Positions 12,097 through 24,147 are shown, counted from the first letter of the stretch. The stretch is DNA of 64,000 nt from Nissolia schottii (GCA_003254905.1 QANU01010622.1:913843-977842), one strand, 5' to 3'. Made by a program: numbers and translations. Notes: generated from the sequence alone by a model not told the origin.

Positions 12097-12952
12097 GGAG
12101 AGACCATATAATTTTCATAAGTAGACAACCATACCCCTTGTTCATCCCCAAATATTCATCCCAAATATTTGTTCATCCTTAATTATTTGTTCATCATCAT
12201 TCATCCCAAATTTTTTTTTTTGACAATTCATTCATCTCAAATGAGTAGAGATGAATAAGTGCTCCAAAAGAAAGCAGAAGGCCTAATGCAAATTGCTAGG
12301 ATAGCAAAATGATATCCGTCAATGTCGATGTCACTATTTTCCAGAAGATATGATTAGGAGGACTGGGTTTTGTTTAGAGGCTCTTCTGGGGTTTTTCTGG
12401 GTTGTGGGAATAAAGGTTGCAACATTCAATCATCTCCGGAAATTAAGGGAGTATTAAGGATAATGGAAGGCATGAGATTTGCATTAGCCAGCGTGTGAAA
12501 AGATGTCAGTGTAGAATAGGATTGTTAAAAGTTGATAGAAATCTTACTGAAGGAAGTTAAAATCAACTATAAATGGGGAACGATCCTTGAAAATATTAGA
12601 ACTCTATTTCACAATTTGGATCAATGTAATTTTTCCCATGTAAATAGGATGGCAAAAGATATGGTTGCCCATACGCTTGCATGTGATTGTAAAAATCCAG
12701 TCCAAATTCTCTTGCTACGTATGTTATGTGATTGTAAAAGAGTCACACAAAACACATTATCATTCACAATTGCTCTTGCTAAAAGCATAATGTTAAAATA
12801 AATGATGAATAATTTTTTTGATGATGATAAATAATTGGGATGAATGATTCTGGAGGTATAAATGGCGATGAATGCCATTAAAAATAAATAGTTTGGGAAT
12901 AACGAGATTAGGGATAATATTGTCCTCTTATAAAAATTGCATGGTCTCTCTC
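12097..12952. mobile_element. Composite inverted-repeat element carrying a LINE RNase H fragment (Pack-MULE-like candidate)
   Basis: The left end reads GGAGAGACCATATAATTTT (12097 on). The right end, reverse-complemented from 12952, reads GAGAGAGACCATGCAATTTT. The similarity continues inward through CATAAG..GACAA, so the terminal inverted repeats are at least 30 bp with several mismatches. Flanks TTAGTTAA and TTAATTAA could be a decayed duplication. The body carries a fragment of a LINE RNase H domain. Gene-fragment capture inside long inverted repeats is typical of Pack-MULEs; the class is inference. Confidence 0.4.
12360..12801 (+). pseudogene. LINE-type RNase H (RVT_3) domain fragment
   Basis: Degenerate coding sequence on + includes words for ARG-like 'MRFALAS' (about 12475-12495). 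It then runs through an open stretch from 12532 with WGTILENIRTLFHNLDQC and FSHVNRMAKDMVAHTLA. This matches the C-terminal half of the plant non-LTR RNase H-like domain, whose hallmark is 'x-F-x-H-V-x-R-x-x-N-x-x-A-H-x-L-A'; here the Asn is replaced by Lys-Asp. No reverse transcriptase is present. It lies wholly inside the inverted-repeat element at 12097-12952. Confidence 0.6.
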
Positions 12953-13403
12953 TTTAATTAATATTTAATTACGTATTTCTTTTAATAATTTTAATATATT
13001 TGGTCTTTTTCTTAAATTTTCTTAATTAATGTTCCTTTGCGCAGTTCTTAGTGCTAATTTTTCTAGAGGTGAACATGGGTCGGGTCGAGTAGGACCCGAC
13101 CATGTCACTGACCCGACCCGCCTACCAGCAGGTAGGTCGGGTCGAGTAAAATTGTCATTTTTTAAATGGGTACTCGCCAGACCAGCCACCCGCCCAGGAT
13201 TGGTTTGGGTTTGGCGGGTCGGCGGGTGACCCACCCCCTTTTAAAAAAAAATCTAATTTTTTAATAAAAAATTCCTTTTCTTTAAAAAAAAAATCCATTT
13301 TTTTAATAAAAAAACGTTATTACCTGCAGAGAAGCCACTACTTGCAGAAAAGCTATTCCTAGCCAGTACCCACCACCACACAAGCCTCTACTTGTACCAA
13401 AAA

Positions 13404-13706
13404 NNNNNNNNNNNNNNNNNNNNNNNNNNNNNNNNNNNNNNNNNNNNNNNNNNNNNNNNNNNNNNNNNNNNNNNNNNNNNNNNNNNNNNNNNNNNNNNNN
13501 NNNNNNNNNNNNNNNNNNNNNNNNNNNNNNNNNNNNNNNNNNNNNNNNNNNNNNNNNNNNNNNNNNNNNNNNNNNNNNNNNNNNNNNNNNNNNNNNNNNN
13601 NNNNNNNNNNNNNNNNNNNNNNNNNNNNNNNNNNNNNNNNNNNNNNNNNNNNNNNNNNNNNNNNNNNNNNNNNNNNNNNNNNNNNNNNNNNNNNNNNNNN
13701 NNNNNN
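13404..13706. other. Assembly gap (303 N)
   Basis: A run of undetermined bases abuts a long (TAA)n microsatellite. Open frames that cross it are artefacts. Confidence 1.
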
Positions 13707-13751
<45 letters not shown>

Positions 13752-13763
13752 GTAATAATAATA
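13707..13763. repeat. (TAA)n microsatellite
   Basis: About 19 TAA-type units with one interruption start at the right edge of the N gap. They probably caused the assembly break. Confidence 0.95.
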
Positions 13764-13951
13764 AATTCATATAATATATATAGGCGGGTCGCGGGTCGCG
13801 GGTCGGGTCGGGTTGAGAAGTAGGACCCTAAGACTCGACCCATATAATATGGTGGATCCGTTGGGTCTGACCCGCCAACCCGAATCAACCCGACCCATCG
13901 AGTTGGGTTGGGTCGGATTGGCGGGTCAGACTCAACCCATGTTCACCCCTA

Positions 13952-14797
13952 AATTTTGCCAAGGAATAAAGCTTCAATGATGGTGAGTTTGCAATCTGAG
14001 TTGAGTCTGGAGAATGTTAAGGGATTAGTTTTTAAATTTTATATTTTGATCATGTTGCCACTCACAATTCAAATTTTGTAATATACTTTAGCCGACTGAA
14101 TTAGGAAAAAGATGCCACGACTAGGCCAAAAGAGATAACTCCCATTGGCTAAAAGGATCATAAGAGCCAAGGTATCTCATGGCTAGCGAATCATTGTAAT
14201 GGAAGATTTTAGCTGAGACAAGAAGAATTTGTGAATATAGTCATGCATGAACGACTAAAATATTAGTTATTTTAAAGAACAATTTGTTAGAATGGGCGGT
14301 TTCATTGGCTGTAGTGGGGTGGTTGGTGTTACATAGTGGAGCTGGAGGTTACACCATGAAGGCAACATGGGTAGGTGACAAGAGAACGTGGTGGAGTTGG
14401 AAATTACCTCTCGGTGGGAATATGTTTATTTGCTAAATGGCATTTAAGCGCACAAAACCGAGAGGAGAGGGATCTCAACACAAATCTTTTACTATTGTTT
14501 ACTTGATTTTTTTCGCATTTTTATCTTCTAGTTTAGGTTGTAGTTTCAATTTTCCACAGAACTCTACTCAAGTTTGTGGATTTGGTGTAAAATGATGATT
14601 ACTGATTAATGCAAGTTCCTTTCACATTCCATCATTTTGCCTATGTCCAAGACTTGTTTCATCTCTCTAGTACTTCCAGAACCCACAATCAAAGGGTTGA
14701 GTCCCCACTTTGGGAAAATTGCCTAGTCAGGGATCAATTACCATTTCATCTTCCAACTGACTTTTATGCAGTGGTTGAGGAGTAATTTTTGTGGTAA
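13952..14797. other. Non-genic DNA, probably the end of an LTR and leader of a gypsy element
   Basis: No gene is seen. Sequence near 14795-14825 contains TTGGCACGCCCGATGGGAC, a word typical of the start of the internal region in large plant gypsy elements (LTR end plus primer-binding/leader zone). The preceding few hundred bases are therefore probably the 3' part of its 5' LTR; the left LTR edge is not identified. Confidence 0.4.
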
Positions 14798-17700
14798 CAT
14801 AATTTGGCACGCCCGATGGGACTAACAGGTGAAGTGTGGAGTTTCACACACCCAGTTTCGAACATTTCTGGTGTATGTAATTGAGGTATGGCAAGGCTTT
14901 GACTGCAAGTAATTTCTTGATGGCCACATCTACACCAAAGACCAAATCAAAGGGGGATTAGTCTTTGACTACCAATCGAGCTGTTGGGAACACCTAGTGG
15001 TGCTCAAGAGTAGCCAGTTGTGGAGGCCAAAGTGATCTCTCAAAAACATGTCTCTTCTGGATCTTCCACGGCTAAGAAGGTTCAAGAGGAGAGATAACCA
15101 TTGACGGTTATTTATTCATTTGTCAGCAAATTGAGTTGGGCACAAATGACCTGATGGACCGAGTAGCTAGTCAAATTGCTAAGATTGTCAAGCTCATGGT
15201 TTGCAACGAAATACAACAACATGGGCTAAATGCTTTACAATAGAATATGAGTACCATTGGAACCACCAATGTTGGGGGACAGGGAAGCGGTCCTGCAGTG
15301 ATTCCCCAGCAATGACAAGTGGCAATGGTGAGGAGACCTGACACACACCAAAACGTCGTTAATTTCAATGAGCGATCAAATAATAATTTATAAAACTAAG
15401 AAAACCCCAAAATGTAGTACAAAAGTTAACCTAGGTGGTCTCTAAGGAATCAATTTCCAAGCCAATTACAGTCATAATTACAATTAAAAATGGGGGGTTT
15501 GAATTAAAGAAAATAAATAAAAGAAAAGTAAACAAAAGTAAAGCAACAATAAATGAAAGCAATATCCTGCATACAACGTTTCTAGATCAAGGATTAATTG
15601 CTATTGGTTCCTAATTAATTATTCATAGGAGGGGATGTTTTTTACGAGTTGAAATCTCTAACTAATACGCAATTCACTTAAGAGACTACGATCATCAATC
15701 CCCTAAGCATTTATTAATATAGGAATTAAAACTAAGATCTCAGGATTTAAAACTCATATCATTATGTTCCAATTGCACAACCTAATTAAATCTAATTAGT
15801 TCCACCAAAAAGTTCTCAAATCCTAAATCAATAAATCCTACAATCGTCAAGATCTATCAACTTAGAATTAATCCTAACCAATAACATGCGATTGCTATCA
15901 CTAATTAGGGGCGGAACAAATCATGAATAATCATTAAGCACAAGAACCTCTAATTAATCCTAATCTAGAGTTACCGCGTGCAAGATATTAAGAAAACTAC
16001 CTCTCTATGGATGGAGGATAAAGGATCATAATAAATAAAAATAAGAAGAAGGGGATAGAAAATAGCGGAGAATTAAAATAACAAAACCTGAATAAAATAA
16101 TGGAAGAAATTCGCAAATAGTCAGCAGCTTGCGTTGTCAATGCGAGTGCTCCAACAATCCTTGAAGAACTAATACCTAAGCACTACTAACATAAACCTAA
16201 AGTGCATAAAATAAAAGGAAAAAGTGCAGAAAATAAAAGTGGAGACTGAGTATGAAGTTATCTCGTTATTGAGAGAGGATGTCTTATTTATAGATGATTG
16301 TCACAAAGTAGGTGTAAATCCCGCACTTTCAACACAATAGTGAGTAAAATCGCGATAACTTCGGCTACAGATATCAAATTGAGGTGATTCAAATCTCCAA
16401 TTAAAGCTAAGAGACAGATCTACAACTTTGTAGTTGAGGTTAAATCGAGATTCAATCTCCATCATGGCGAAAAATCCGTGGCAAAGTCAACATTAAAAAA
16501 TCCTCAGCAAATATTTGACCAAATCCTTTTTGAATTTGAATTCAATCTTGCATTTATTGGTCCAAATCTTCTCTTCAAATCTCTTCTTCAAAATTTATAT
16601 CCTATCAAAAATCTTCAATGATCCTCTTCACAATTTATTTTCTGCAATTAAAATAGAAAACTAAAAGAGAACAAAAGAAATCTACATATTAAATTCTAAG
16701 ATAAAATAATGCTTAAAATTGCATTTTTCTCAATTTCTCACAAAAGAGGATAATGTGAAAAACATATTAATTAAGCATTAAAACCACACATTTTTAGTAT
16801 GCAATGTTCAATTATAGACTAATAAAATAGGGTACAAAATCCACTTATCAAGACCATAGAACATTCATGGGAATGTGGGTTTATCGCCTTTGGTAGCCGT
16901 TGACACAAGTAATATGGAACAAGGTAGGGGAAATGTTGTCCCTATCAAGGCTCACACAGGTAGTCCTAAGAACTGGTGGGTGGTGGTGTACAACGAGGAC
17001 CAAAATAAAGCGAATTCAAGGTTTCAAAGCAGTGTTGTTAATCTTCAAGTGCGCTAGCAAAGTCCAAATGTTGGAAAAGGCCAGCCATTGAAGAACACCT
17101 ATAGTGGTTTCCAGCAGCCACTGAATACTAGCAGTCTCCAATACCCAATGGCCAGTGGAAGTAGCCACCAACAACCACCCAACGTGGGTGGTTCCCCATA
17201 ATCGATAAGTTCGAATGATTATTAATAATTCCCAAGCATTGGCGGTTACCATCAATCCTTGAATATGGGTGGTGATCAACAATCCTCTAGCGTTAGCGGT
17301 TACCAACAACCCTTGAACATGGGAGGCCATCAACAACAACCACTCACTGGCCCATATCACCAAGCATTCAACACCATGGGCAATTAAAGAAAGGGGAATG
17401 GCGAGACTCCATGGATGGGGAATACTAATGTCCAACAACCGTGGGGGAACCAAGCTTAGAATCAGAACAAATTCGTTAAACCATGTGTTGATCAGAGGAC
17501 TCAAGGCATGAATTTCACAGTCTTGGGTGGTTCACGTTGAATGTCTAGGGGGAAATCTCAAAGCTCCAACACTACTGGTATTTGATGCAGAAATGATCAC
17601 TAAAGCAATGAGTAGAAACTTTTGCATCCAATTATAGCCTTTGGAGAGACCCATCTATCGTAAGCTCTATCCTGATTGGGTAGATGGAGTGCCTTTTCTA

Positions 17701-18008
17701 AGGGGATTCAAGATACCAGATTTCACTATCTTCTCCAGGGAAAATGGTAAATCGTAGATGGAACATGTTAGCCATTTCATAGCATAATGTACTGAAGCAA
17801 GACAAAATGACTTCCTCTGGCTACAAATGTTCCCTTTCTATCTGACGGGGCTAGCTTTCTTGTGGTACTCTTCTTTTCCCCCAAACTCAGTTCAGAACTG
17901 GTCATACATGGAAATATTATTCCATGAAAGGTTCTTCAAGGTTCATCCCAAATCCTCAGTGGTGGATTTGATGGCTATCAAGTATAAAGTGAAAGAGACA
18001 GTCTAGGC
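14798..18008 (+). pseudogene. Degenerate Ty3/gypsy gag region, split by a solo LTR
   Basis: After the leader, a gag-like frame starts near 14920. It has a coiled N-terminal part (15090-15240), is interrupted at 15339-16850 and resumes at 16856. A Gln/Asn/Gly-rich linker follows at 17080-17470. The conserved retrotransposon gag core is at about 17650-18005, with the words YPDWVDGVPFLRGFKIPDF, GLAFLWYSSFPPNSVQNW and VVDLMAIKYKVKE. Stops occur inside it (for example TAG at 17756 and 18005), so it is dead. It ends abruptly where LTR sequence begins at about 18010; protease and pol are absent. Confidence 0.7.
15339..16850 (-). mobile_element. Solo LTR (1512 bp) inserted in gypsy gag
   Basis: The + strand ends are TGACACACACC and CCACTTATCA. 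It is flanked by the identical 5 bp AGACC at 15334-15338 and 16851-16855. There are no internal genes. Read on the minus strand it begins TGATAAGTGGATTTTG, like the TGATAAGTG start of the 9908 LTR, so it most likely lies in minus orientation. Confidence 0.85.
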
Positions 18009-18015
18009 AGTCTTG

Positions 18016-20501
18016 TGAATCATTTGACATTGCCTTATATCGCATACATACATAATCATATACATACATCACATATAGCCTGCATGCAAGGGAATAGGGG
18101 TTTCTCTTATGCACCCTATGGCAGTGTCCTTTTCGTTACATCATGTCCATCATTCTTCTTTGTAGACCGTAGAACTGTAGTCCCTGTTCGGTTACAACCT
18201 ACTCTGGTTTCCGCATCGTTGACGACCAGGCAGTGCTGATACCTAGGTGGTAGCGAACCACGGATGCATTTAGCATAAGTCATCGACATCGATAGGGAAT
18301 GACCATCTTGCTTGCAGAATGGTAAGGGGCCACCCTGAGTGTCACCAAGAGTGGACTCGTACTTTCTTAACGTTCTCTTTTAACTTTCTTGGCTTTTACG
18401 CGCTCTTGGTGACTCTGACTTGTTTTTGACGTCACTACTCTATCCTTTCACTTTAATTTCAATATCAAGTCTAAGCCTGCGTTCTGGCCATAAAGTAATC
18501 CATCTTGCCGGACGAGCAAGGGGCTTGTCCATGGACGTGCCAAGAGAGGGGGATTTCCCTATCATATATCTATGTACTTATCTTCAAGGCATACCGGGCC
18601 CACTATGGCCGAAACCTTATTAAGATCTTTGTTCGTTCCCTATGTTCAATTATTATCTTCTCGTGATTACGTGATTATTTGTCGAGTTATCTAAGGTTGT
18701 CATAACATTCTAGTGACAACCCATTTCCTCATGATGCATAATAATAAATATGTATCAAATATACAATTAATCACATATAATTCCTTTGTATAAATTATGG
18801 TGACATAGTGCTTGTTGGGAAATTTGTACACTCGGGGACTGCTTAGGTCGCTAAGCTGCCTGTATATGGTCGCTCAGTGGCTAGGGTTTCTAGGTCGCTC
18901 AGCTCCCACTCCAGGTTCTCTCAGCAGTCACTGGAAACGCTTAGGTCGCTCAGCGAACTCCCAAGGTCGCTCAGCTGCCTAAAGTGAAAATCTTTGAACA
19001 ACCTCACTCTTTTTCTTCAGAATTTTAGTTATCAAAAACCTGAAGGGTCCAAGACCTCACCCCAAGTTTTTTGATAGCTCTAAGCTCATTTTTCACACCT
19101 ATAAACCCAGATTTTTAACCCAAAATTTCAAAATTATAGTTTTACCCTTTTTGCCCAAAATTCCGTTTTTCACAAGTAAAGCCCGTTTTCTTTGGAATTT
19201 TAGTTATCAAAAACCCAAACGGCTCAAGATAGGTTTTTGATAGATATAAACTCATTTTTCATGAAAAAAAAACCCCAGATTTTCAGTCCTATTTTCCAAA
19301 ATTCCCATTTTGCCCTTATTCGCCCAAAAACGTTGTTTTACTTAATTTGTTCCAGAAATTTGTTGCGGGCTCCAAAAATCTTGAAACTTGACATCCCCAC
19401 TCAATTTTTCATGTAAATTTAAAAAATGATGTTATTTTTTCATGATAAAAATCCTATCCTACATTTCCTACTCAAACTTGCTCTTTCCATATTTCAAACC
19501 TAGGTATACTTATATCCCGACAAAGTCACAGATAAACACCAACATTTTTCCAGGAAAACAACAATAACATTAGCAACATATACATAACAATATTCATACA
19601 TCTAGACCACTAAGTTAGTGGTCTTGCTAAGATTACCCGCTCTTGAAAGGATTTCAAGTAGATAAAGGAACTTTGGGTAGAAGTCCCTGAAAGCCTTGGT
19701 GTTTCCAACGCTCACTTGACTTGCTACGGAAGGTATTCTAGTGTGTGTGAGCTAGGGTTTCCCTACGGAAAAACAATGAAAAATTTGAGAGGACAAAGAT
19801 GATGAGAGCCACGGTTAGTGCTTGGGAAAGAAAGCAAGGAAATGAAAGCAAATAAACAAGAAAGAAACCGTGGGAATGAATTCATGGGACCAAGCTACAG
19901 CTGGCTTTGCTCAAATATATAAAGAAATGGAATTGAATAAATAATTGAAGATGGAAGAGAGTGTGGATGGTTTTGGGCCATGAGTTTAGGGTAGAAATAA
20001 TGAAAATTGATAAGAACAATTATGTGGCATAATATGATAAGCTACAAAATGATAAGTATGACTTTTGTTTGACTAGGGGGTGTGTGTGTGGTGCTGTGAG
20101 TGAATCTCTCTTGTGGGTCGTGTGTGTGTTTGCTTTCTATGAAATTTCGGTGTGTGAGTTTGATAGTGTTTGGTCATGTTTGGTCGTTGATTTTTCGTGT
20201 ACAGTTATCCTAAAAATTTTGTGAACATACAATCTTTATCTAATAATTTTCTAATAAGGAATTTAAGTTAATCGAAGGTATTTGTAAATTTACTTTCGTA
20301 AAAGTGTGTTTTACAGATACCTTTGATGAAAGATAATTGATCCGGATCTCGTGGAATTCCGCAAGATTACGAAATTATTAACTTAATCGTCGTTATTAAC
20401 AACACAATTAGTAATTTAAAATTTCTCGTTTAAATAATTGGCTTGTATATTTATTTATTTATTACGCAAAACCTTTACTAAGGAAAAAGCGGGATGTTAC
20501 A
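18016..20501 (-). mobile_element. Truncated LTR, Tekay-like family, minus orientation
   Basis: Its 5' end on the minus strand is at 20501 and reads TGTAACATCCCGCTTTTTCC. Blocks at 19020-19330, such as the TTTTGATAG..CTCATTTTTCA word, are reversed copies of 21830-22230 in the neighbouring LTR. GCTCAGC motifs lie at 18840-18975. The 3' end (expected TGTAACACCCTAGCTAAC on +) is missing, so it is truncated at or near 18016, where gypsy gag sequence ends. Confidence 0.6.
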
Positions 20502-20728
20502 TTCAACGTACCCACATTATTCTCAGTATAATATGGGTTCACCATACCCACAGTATTCTTAGTATAATGTGGGTTCACCATACCCACAGTGATTCATTAT
20601 TCCTTTCAGATTCCAGCGCACCTGAACCGTGAGGATTTATCCTGGTGAAGCAAGGTTGAGCTCGCACTCCCTTGATCAAGGATTGAAAGACATCTCTCCT
20701 CACACCCCTCCATTGCAGGTGGGTAGTA
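20502..20728 (-). mobile_element. Inner fragment of a second LTR family (TGTCA..CCCC type)
   Basis: Reverse-complemented, it reads like 40900-41000 of the LTR at 40280-41873: both share a CAAGGGAG..CTCA/GCTCGACC-like stretch and CTTCACCAGGATGAATCC-type words. Together with 23608-24147 it forms one LTR that was split by the LTR at 20729-23607. It contains a duplicated 44 bp unit with CATACCCACAGT (20540-20595). Confidence 0.55.
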
Positions 20729-23607
20729 TGTAACATCCCGCTTTCTCCTTAGTGAAAATATCGCTAGATAAATGCCTAGGAATTTCTAGTGAAGGATAAA
20801 CCATTAGAAATATGACCTTTTAGGTTAAAATGTCTGTAGAAATAATTCTGTATGTTTTCTCAAAATTTTGCAGACACTAGAATAAACCCTTTTTGCCGTC
20901 TGAACACAACTGCGCGTCTAAAGTATCCGTAAAAGGTACGGCTACAGACGAACATTTATAAATACCTAAGTGACCCTAGAATATTACTTAGAAAAAATTA
21001 GAAGATCACAAGGATGTGATCAGAATATTTTTAGAACAGCCATACACGAAGTATCGGGACCGAAAACGCCAAAAACCTGATCAAAAATTGATCTGCCGGA
21101 GCCCATAAAATTTTGGCCACAAAATCAGCCAAGGAACAACACAAGGAATGGCCATGAAGCAGCCCACATAGCCAAGTCAATATTCAAACCAAATGAGTCA
21201 TGAAAATGACATTTGGAATAAGGACAAAATAAGGGCATTTTGGAAATTTTGCCCCAAGAGCAAAATTGGAAAGAAAATTTCGTCCAAGAGGCCTATAAAT
21301 ACCCCTCAAATCAGAAATTTTGTGCAAAAATTGGAAAACCTAGCCAAAGCTCTGTCCGATTACATAATCGACTGTTATTCAGTCAAAACAGAGACCCAGA
21401 CACTTCCTGTACACAACCTAGTTCCCGTTCTTCAGAAATCCCCCAACCTAAGCCCACAAAGAACCCTCAAAATCCTTGGATAAAGCTTGAGGAAACTCGG
21501 CCCAAGAGGAGTTAGAAGGCACCATAGCAAGCTAGAAGTCGTAGGAAGCATCGACACCAGGAAAAAGTGGGTAAACCGACATAATCACTGTCTATGTGAT
21601 TTAAGATGTGTTGAGTTGTGTTTTGTGCTAGAAATTCCTGTGGTTAGGATTTCTTTTATGTGAGTTTGATGTATATTTATGTTGTTGATGATTGTCTGGA
21701 TCTGTTGGTGCTGTCTGTGATTCTGTCAGAATTTAGGAACGCCTAAGACAGAAACAGGCATATGACATGATTTTAAAGGGAACTGTATGCTGAGATTTTC
21801 AGCATGAAAAACTAACGTTATTTTTGGATTCTACACGAAATTTTGAGTGGGGATGTCAAGTTTTATGATTTTTGGAGTCCCCGATGATTTTCTCAGCAAA
21901 CAGGCAGAAAACAGGGTTTTTATGGAAAAAGGGCAAAACGGGAATTTCACATCTTGGGACTGAAAAACTGGGTTGATTTTCAGAAAATATGGGTTTAGAA
22001 CTATCAAAAACCCTAAGGGAAAGTCTTGAGTCCATCGGATTTTTGTGAACAAAAATTCTAAAGAAAACAGGGCGTTTATGGGGGCAAAATGGTAATTTTG
22101 AGAAAAGGGGTAGAATTGTAATTTTGTGATGCTGAGGTCAGAATCTGAAATTTTAGACATGAAAAATGATCTTAGGACTATAAAAAACCTTGGGGTAAGG
22201 TCTTGAACCTCTTTGGTTTATGATTGCTATTTTTTGACAGAAACCAAACGTCTGTTTTGATAGTTGCTAGATTTATGTTTAGTCAAGAAATGTCTAGTAT
22301 GAGATTATGTTTCTTATATGTGATGAATTTGATGTTATGAGATTGGTGAAGTTAGCGACGGTGCATGATTGGTATCCATGAGTTATGTGAAGTTATAAAC
22401 GATGAATTCTTTGCTAAACTGCAATTGCTTATGTTTGATTGTGGAATTTATGATTGCTTTGTATTTTTGGAAATAGTGGTTGGGAATGCATGAGACCTGT
22501 GGTTGGAAATGATATGGACTGAATAATATATATGTGGTTGCTATATTGGATGTTGAACTGTGGACGGCAGTCCTAGTGTGTAGATGGCAATCCGAGTGGA
22601 CGGCGGTCCTAGGGTGTGGATGACATTCCGTGTGGACGGCGGTCCTAGGGTGTAGGTGGCATTCTGTGCGGACGGCAGTCCTAGGGTGCATGATGCATCA
22701 CGGGTGGACGGTTCTCAGGTGTCTAATACATCACGGGTGGACGGTTCCCGGGTGTCTAATACATCACGGGTGGACGGTCTAGGATGTGCATTGCATCGCG
22801 GGTGGACGGTCCTAGGATGTGCATTGCATATGAGTGGTGAATGATGAATGTTGATTGAGAATTTATGATGAATGATGAATGTTGATTGAGAATTTATTCC
22901 CTAGGAGCTAAGGTAGAAAACAGATGACGTAGTAACGAAAAGATTAGACTCCCTCAAACACTTAGTAAGGTAGGTAGCTGCTTAGGATTAGGTTGGATAT
23001 TAATAACTGGTAGGGATGTAGTATAACTGTGGCATCTAGAGATCCCTGAGTGGTGGAATCATAAATGAGATTAAAATGAGTTGCGACAACCAAGGTTTCC
23101 CACTGAGAACATAGAGCTCTCATACCCGCTCCTTTATGGTTCTAGGTGAGCAAGGCAGGACTTCAGCTTGATGTACGCAGCGGCGGCCTTGAAGACGATG
23201 AATCAAGGAATAGAATAACGAGAACTAGGCTAAGGATGTTACCATCCATGTATTGTACTTTTATGAGAACTTATGTGTATGTATTATTTAAGATAATATC
23301 TATGTAATTGTTGGTGATGATATGCTATGGACCACTTGTTTGCTTATTGTTGGATGTTGTTATATTGGAGCAATTATTCGTGTAGTATAAAGTTTTTAAC
23401 GCTTGCATTATAAATTCTATCTGACGCGAGGCTCATATTTTATAACACATGTATCGAACGAAAAAGTTTCAAAACGGTCCATATTTTCAAGTAAGAAATA
23501 TTTTCAAGTGTAAAACTAGGGGCTAAAAGTAACCCCAACCAAAGCAGATAACAACCTAGTAAGCATTGTTTGCGACGTACGCGTAAACAGTTAGCTAGGG
23601 TGTTACA
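20729..23607 (+). mobile_element. LTR (2879 bp), Tekay-like, nested in another LTR
   Basis: It begins TGTAACATCCCGCTTTC and ends GTTAGCTAGGGTGTTACA, the same signatures as the 4144-7090 LTR. No internal genes are present. Flanks (TAGTA before, TTACA after) are not a clean duplication. It splits a TGTCA-type LTR whose pieces lie on both sides. It contains a minisatellite at 22562-22829. Confidence 0.7.
22562..22829. repeat. Minisatellite, about 8 units of 31-36 bp
   Basis: Units begin GGACGG and continue with (C)GGTCCTAGG-like and GCAT/ACATCACGGGT-like words. The first four are about 36 bp and the last four are shorter (about 31-33 bp). It sits inside the LTR at 20729-23607. The open frame across it is a product of the repeat. 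Confidence 0.85.
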
Positions 23608-24147
23608 TTACACGACAATTATATCAGTTTAGTTATTCAACAACAATGTTTCCAGCATGATAACAATATGTGAATTGTTTTGCATTTATCATTCAACTAT
23701 ATATGTTATCTATGTTATATGTCAATATATGTTATGTGCGTGGCATCGAGGTATCCACGATTGAGTTGACAAATTACTCCTCTGTCATATTGTTTTTCAG
23801 ATACGGTTGAGGAGAGTGATAACGTTCCCCTTGTCTAGTAGCAACGAGGTCTAGCGTCAATGGTGATCTCCGCTTTGTAGTGGGGTCTACCTTATGTTAT
23901 TTTCTTTTGTTAGGATTGCTCTAGATGACTTAGGCAGGGCCCCACATTATTAGACATTAGCATAGACAATATTAGTTTTATTATTATTGTTGTTGTTATG
24001 ATATCATATATTTCAGACAGTATTATTTATTATTTATTATTTATGATCCAGTTATTTATTCAGTATCATGCATGTCCAGTGGGCCATCAGAGCCTCTGTA
24101 GGGTTAGTATCCCTACGTCCGGTCACACCCAATGTTGGGGCATGACA
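23608..24147 (-). mobile_element. 5' end fragment of the split TGTCA..CCCC LTR
   Basis: On the minus strand it starts TGTCATGCCCCAACATTGG at 24147. This parallels TGTCACACCCCAACATAG at 40280. Further shared words include GTTATCACTCTCCTC..CCGTATCTGAAAA. It is cut at 23608 by the nested LTR. Confidence 0.65.

Larger units (their letters stand above)
13064..13951. mobile_element. Non-autonomous hAT-type element with assembly gap
   Basis: Terminal inverted repeats are TAGAGGTGAACATGGGT at the left and TAGGGGTGAACATGGGT (reverse complement) at the right. The flanking 8 bp are AATTTTTC (13056-13063) and AATTTTGC (13952-13959), a one-mismatch target duplication. GGGTCGGGT/ACCCGACC-rich subterminal sequence fills both ends. 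The centre is lost in a 303-N gap, so its true size and any coding content are unknown. Confidence 0.75.

Noticed and set aside
12532..12801. Stand-alone 89-residue gene
   Set aside because: It is the tail of a LINE RNase H fragment without other domains.
13303..13888. Long open frames with poly-Ile/Leu/Asn on both strands
   Set aside because: They run through the 303-N gap and the (TAA)n microsatellite; artefacts.
20438..20632. Small gene at 20438-20632
   Set aside because: Spans the junction of two LTR fragments.
22383..22844. Repeat proteins over the GGACGG units, both strands
   Set aside because: Produced by the minisatellite; no start context or conserved partner.
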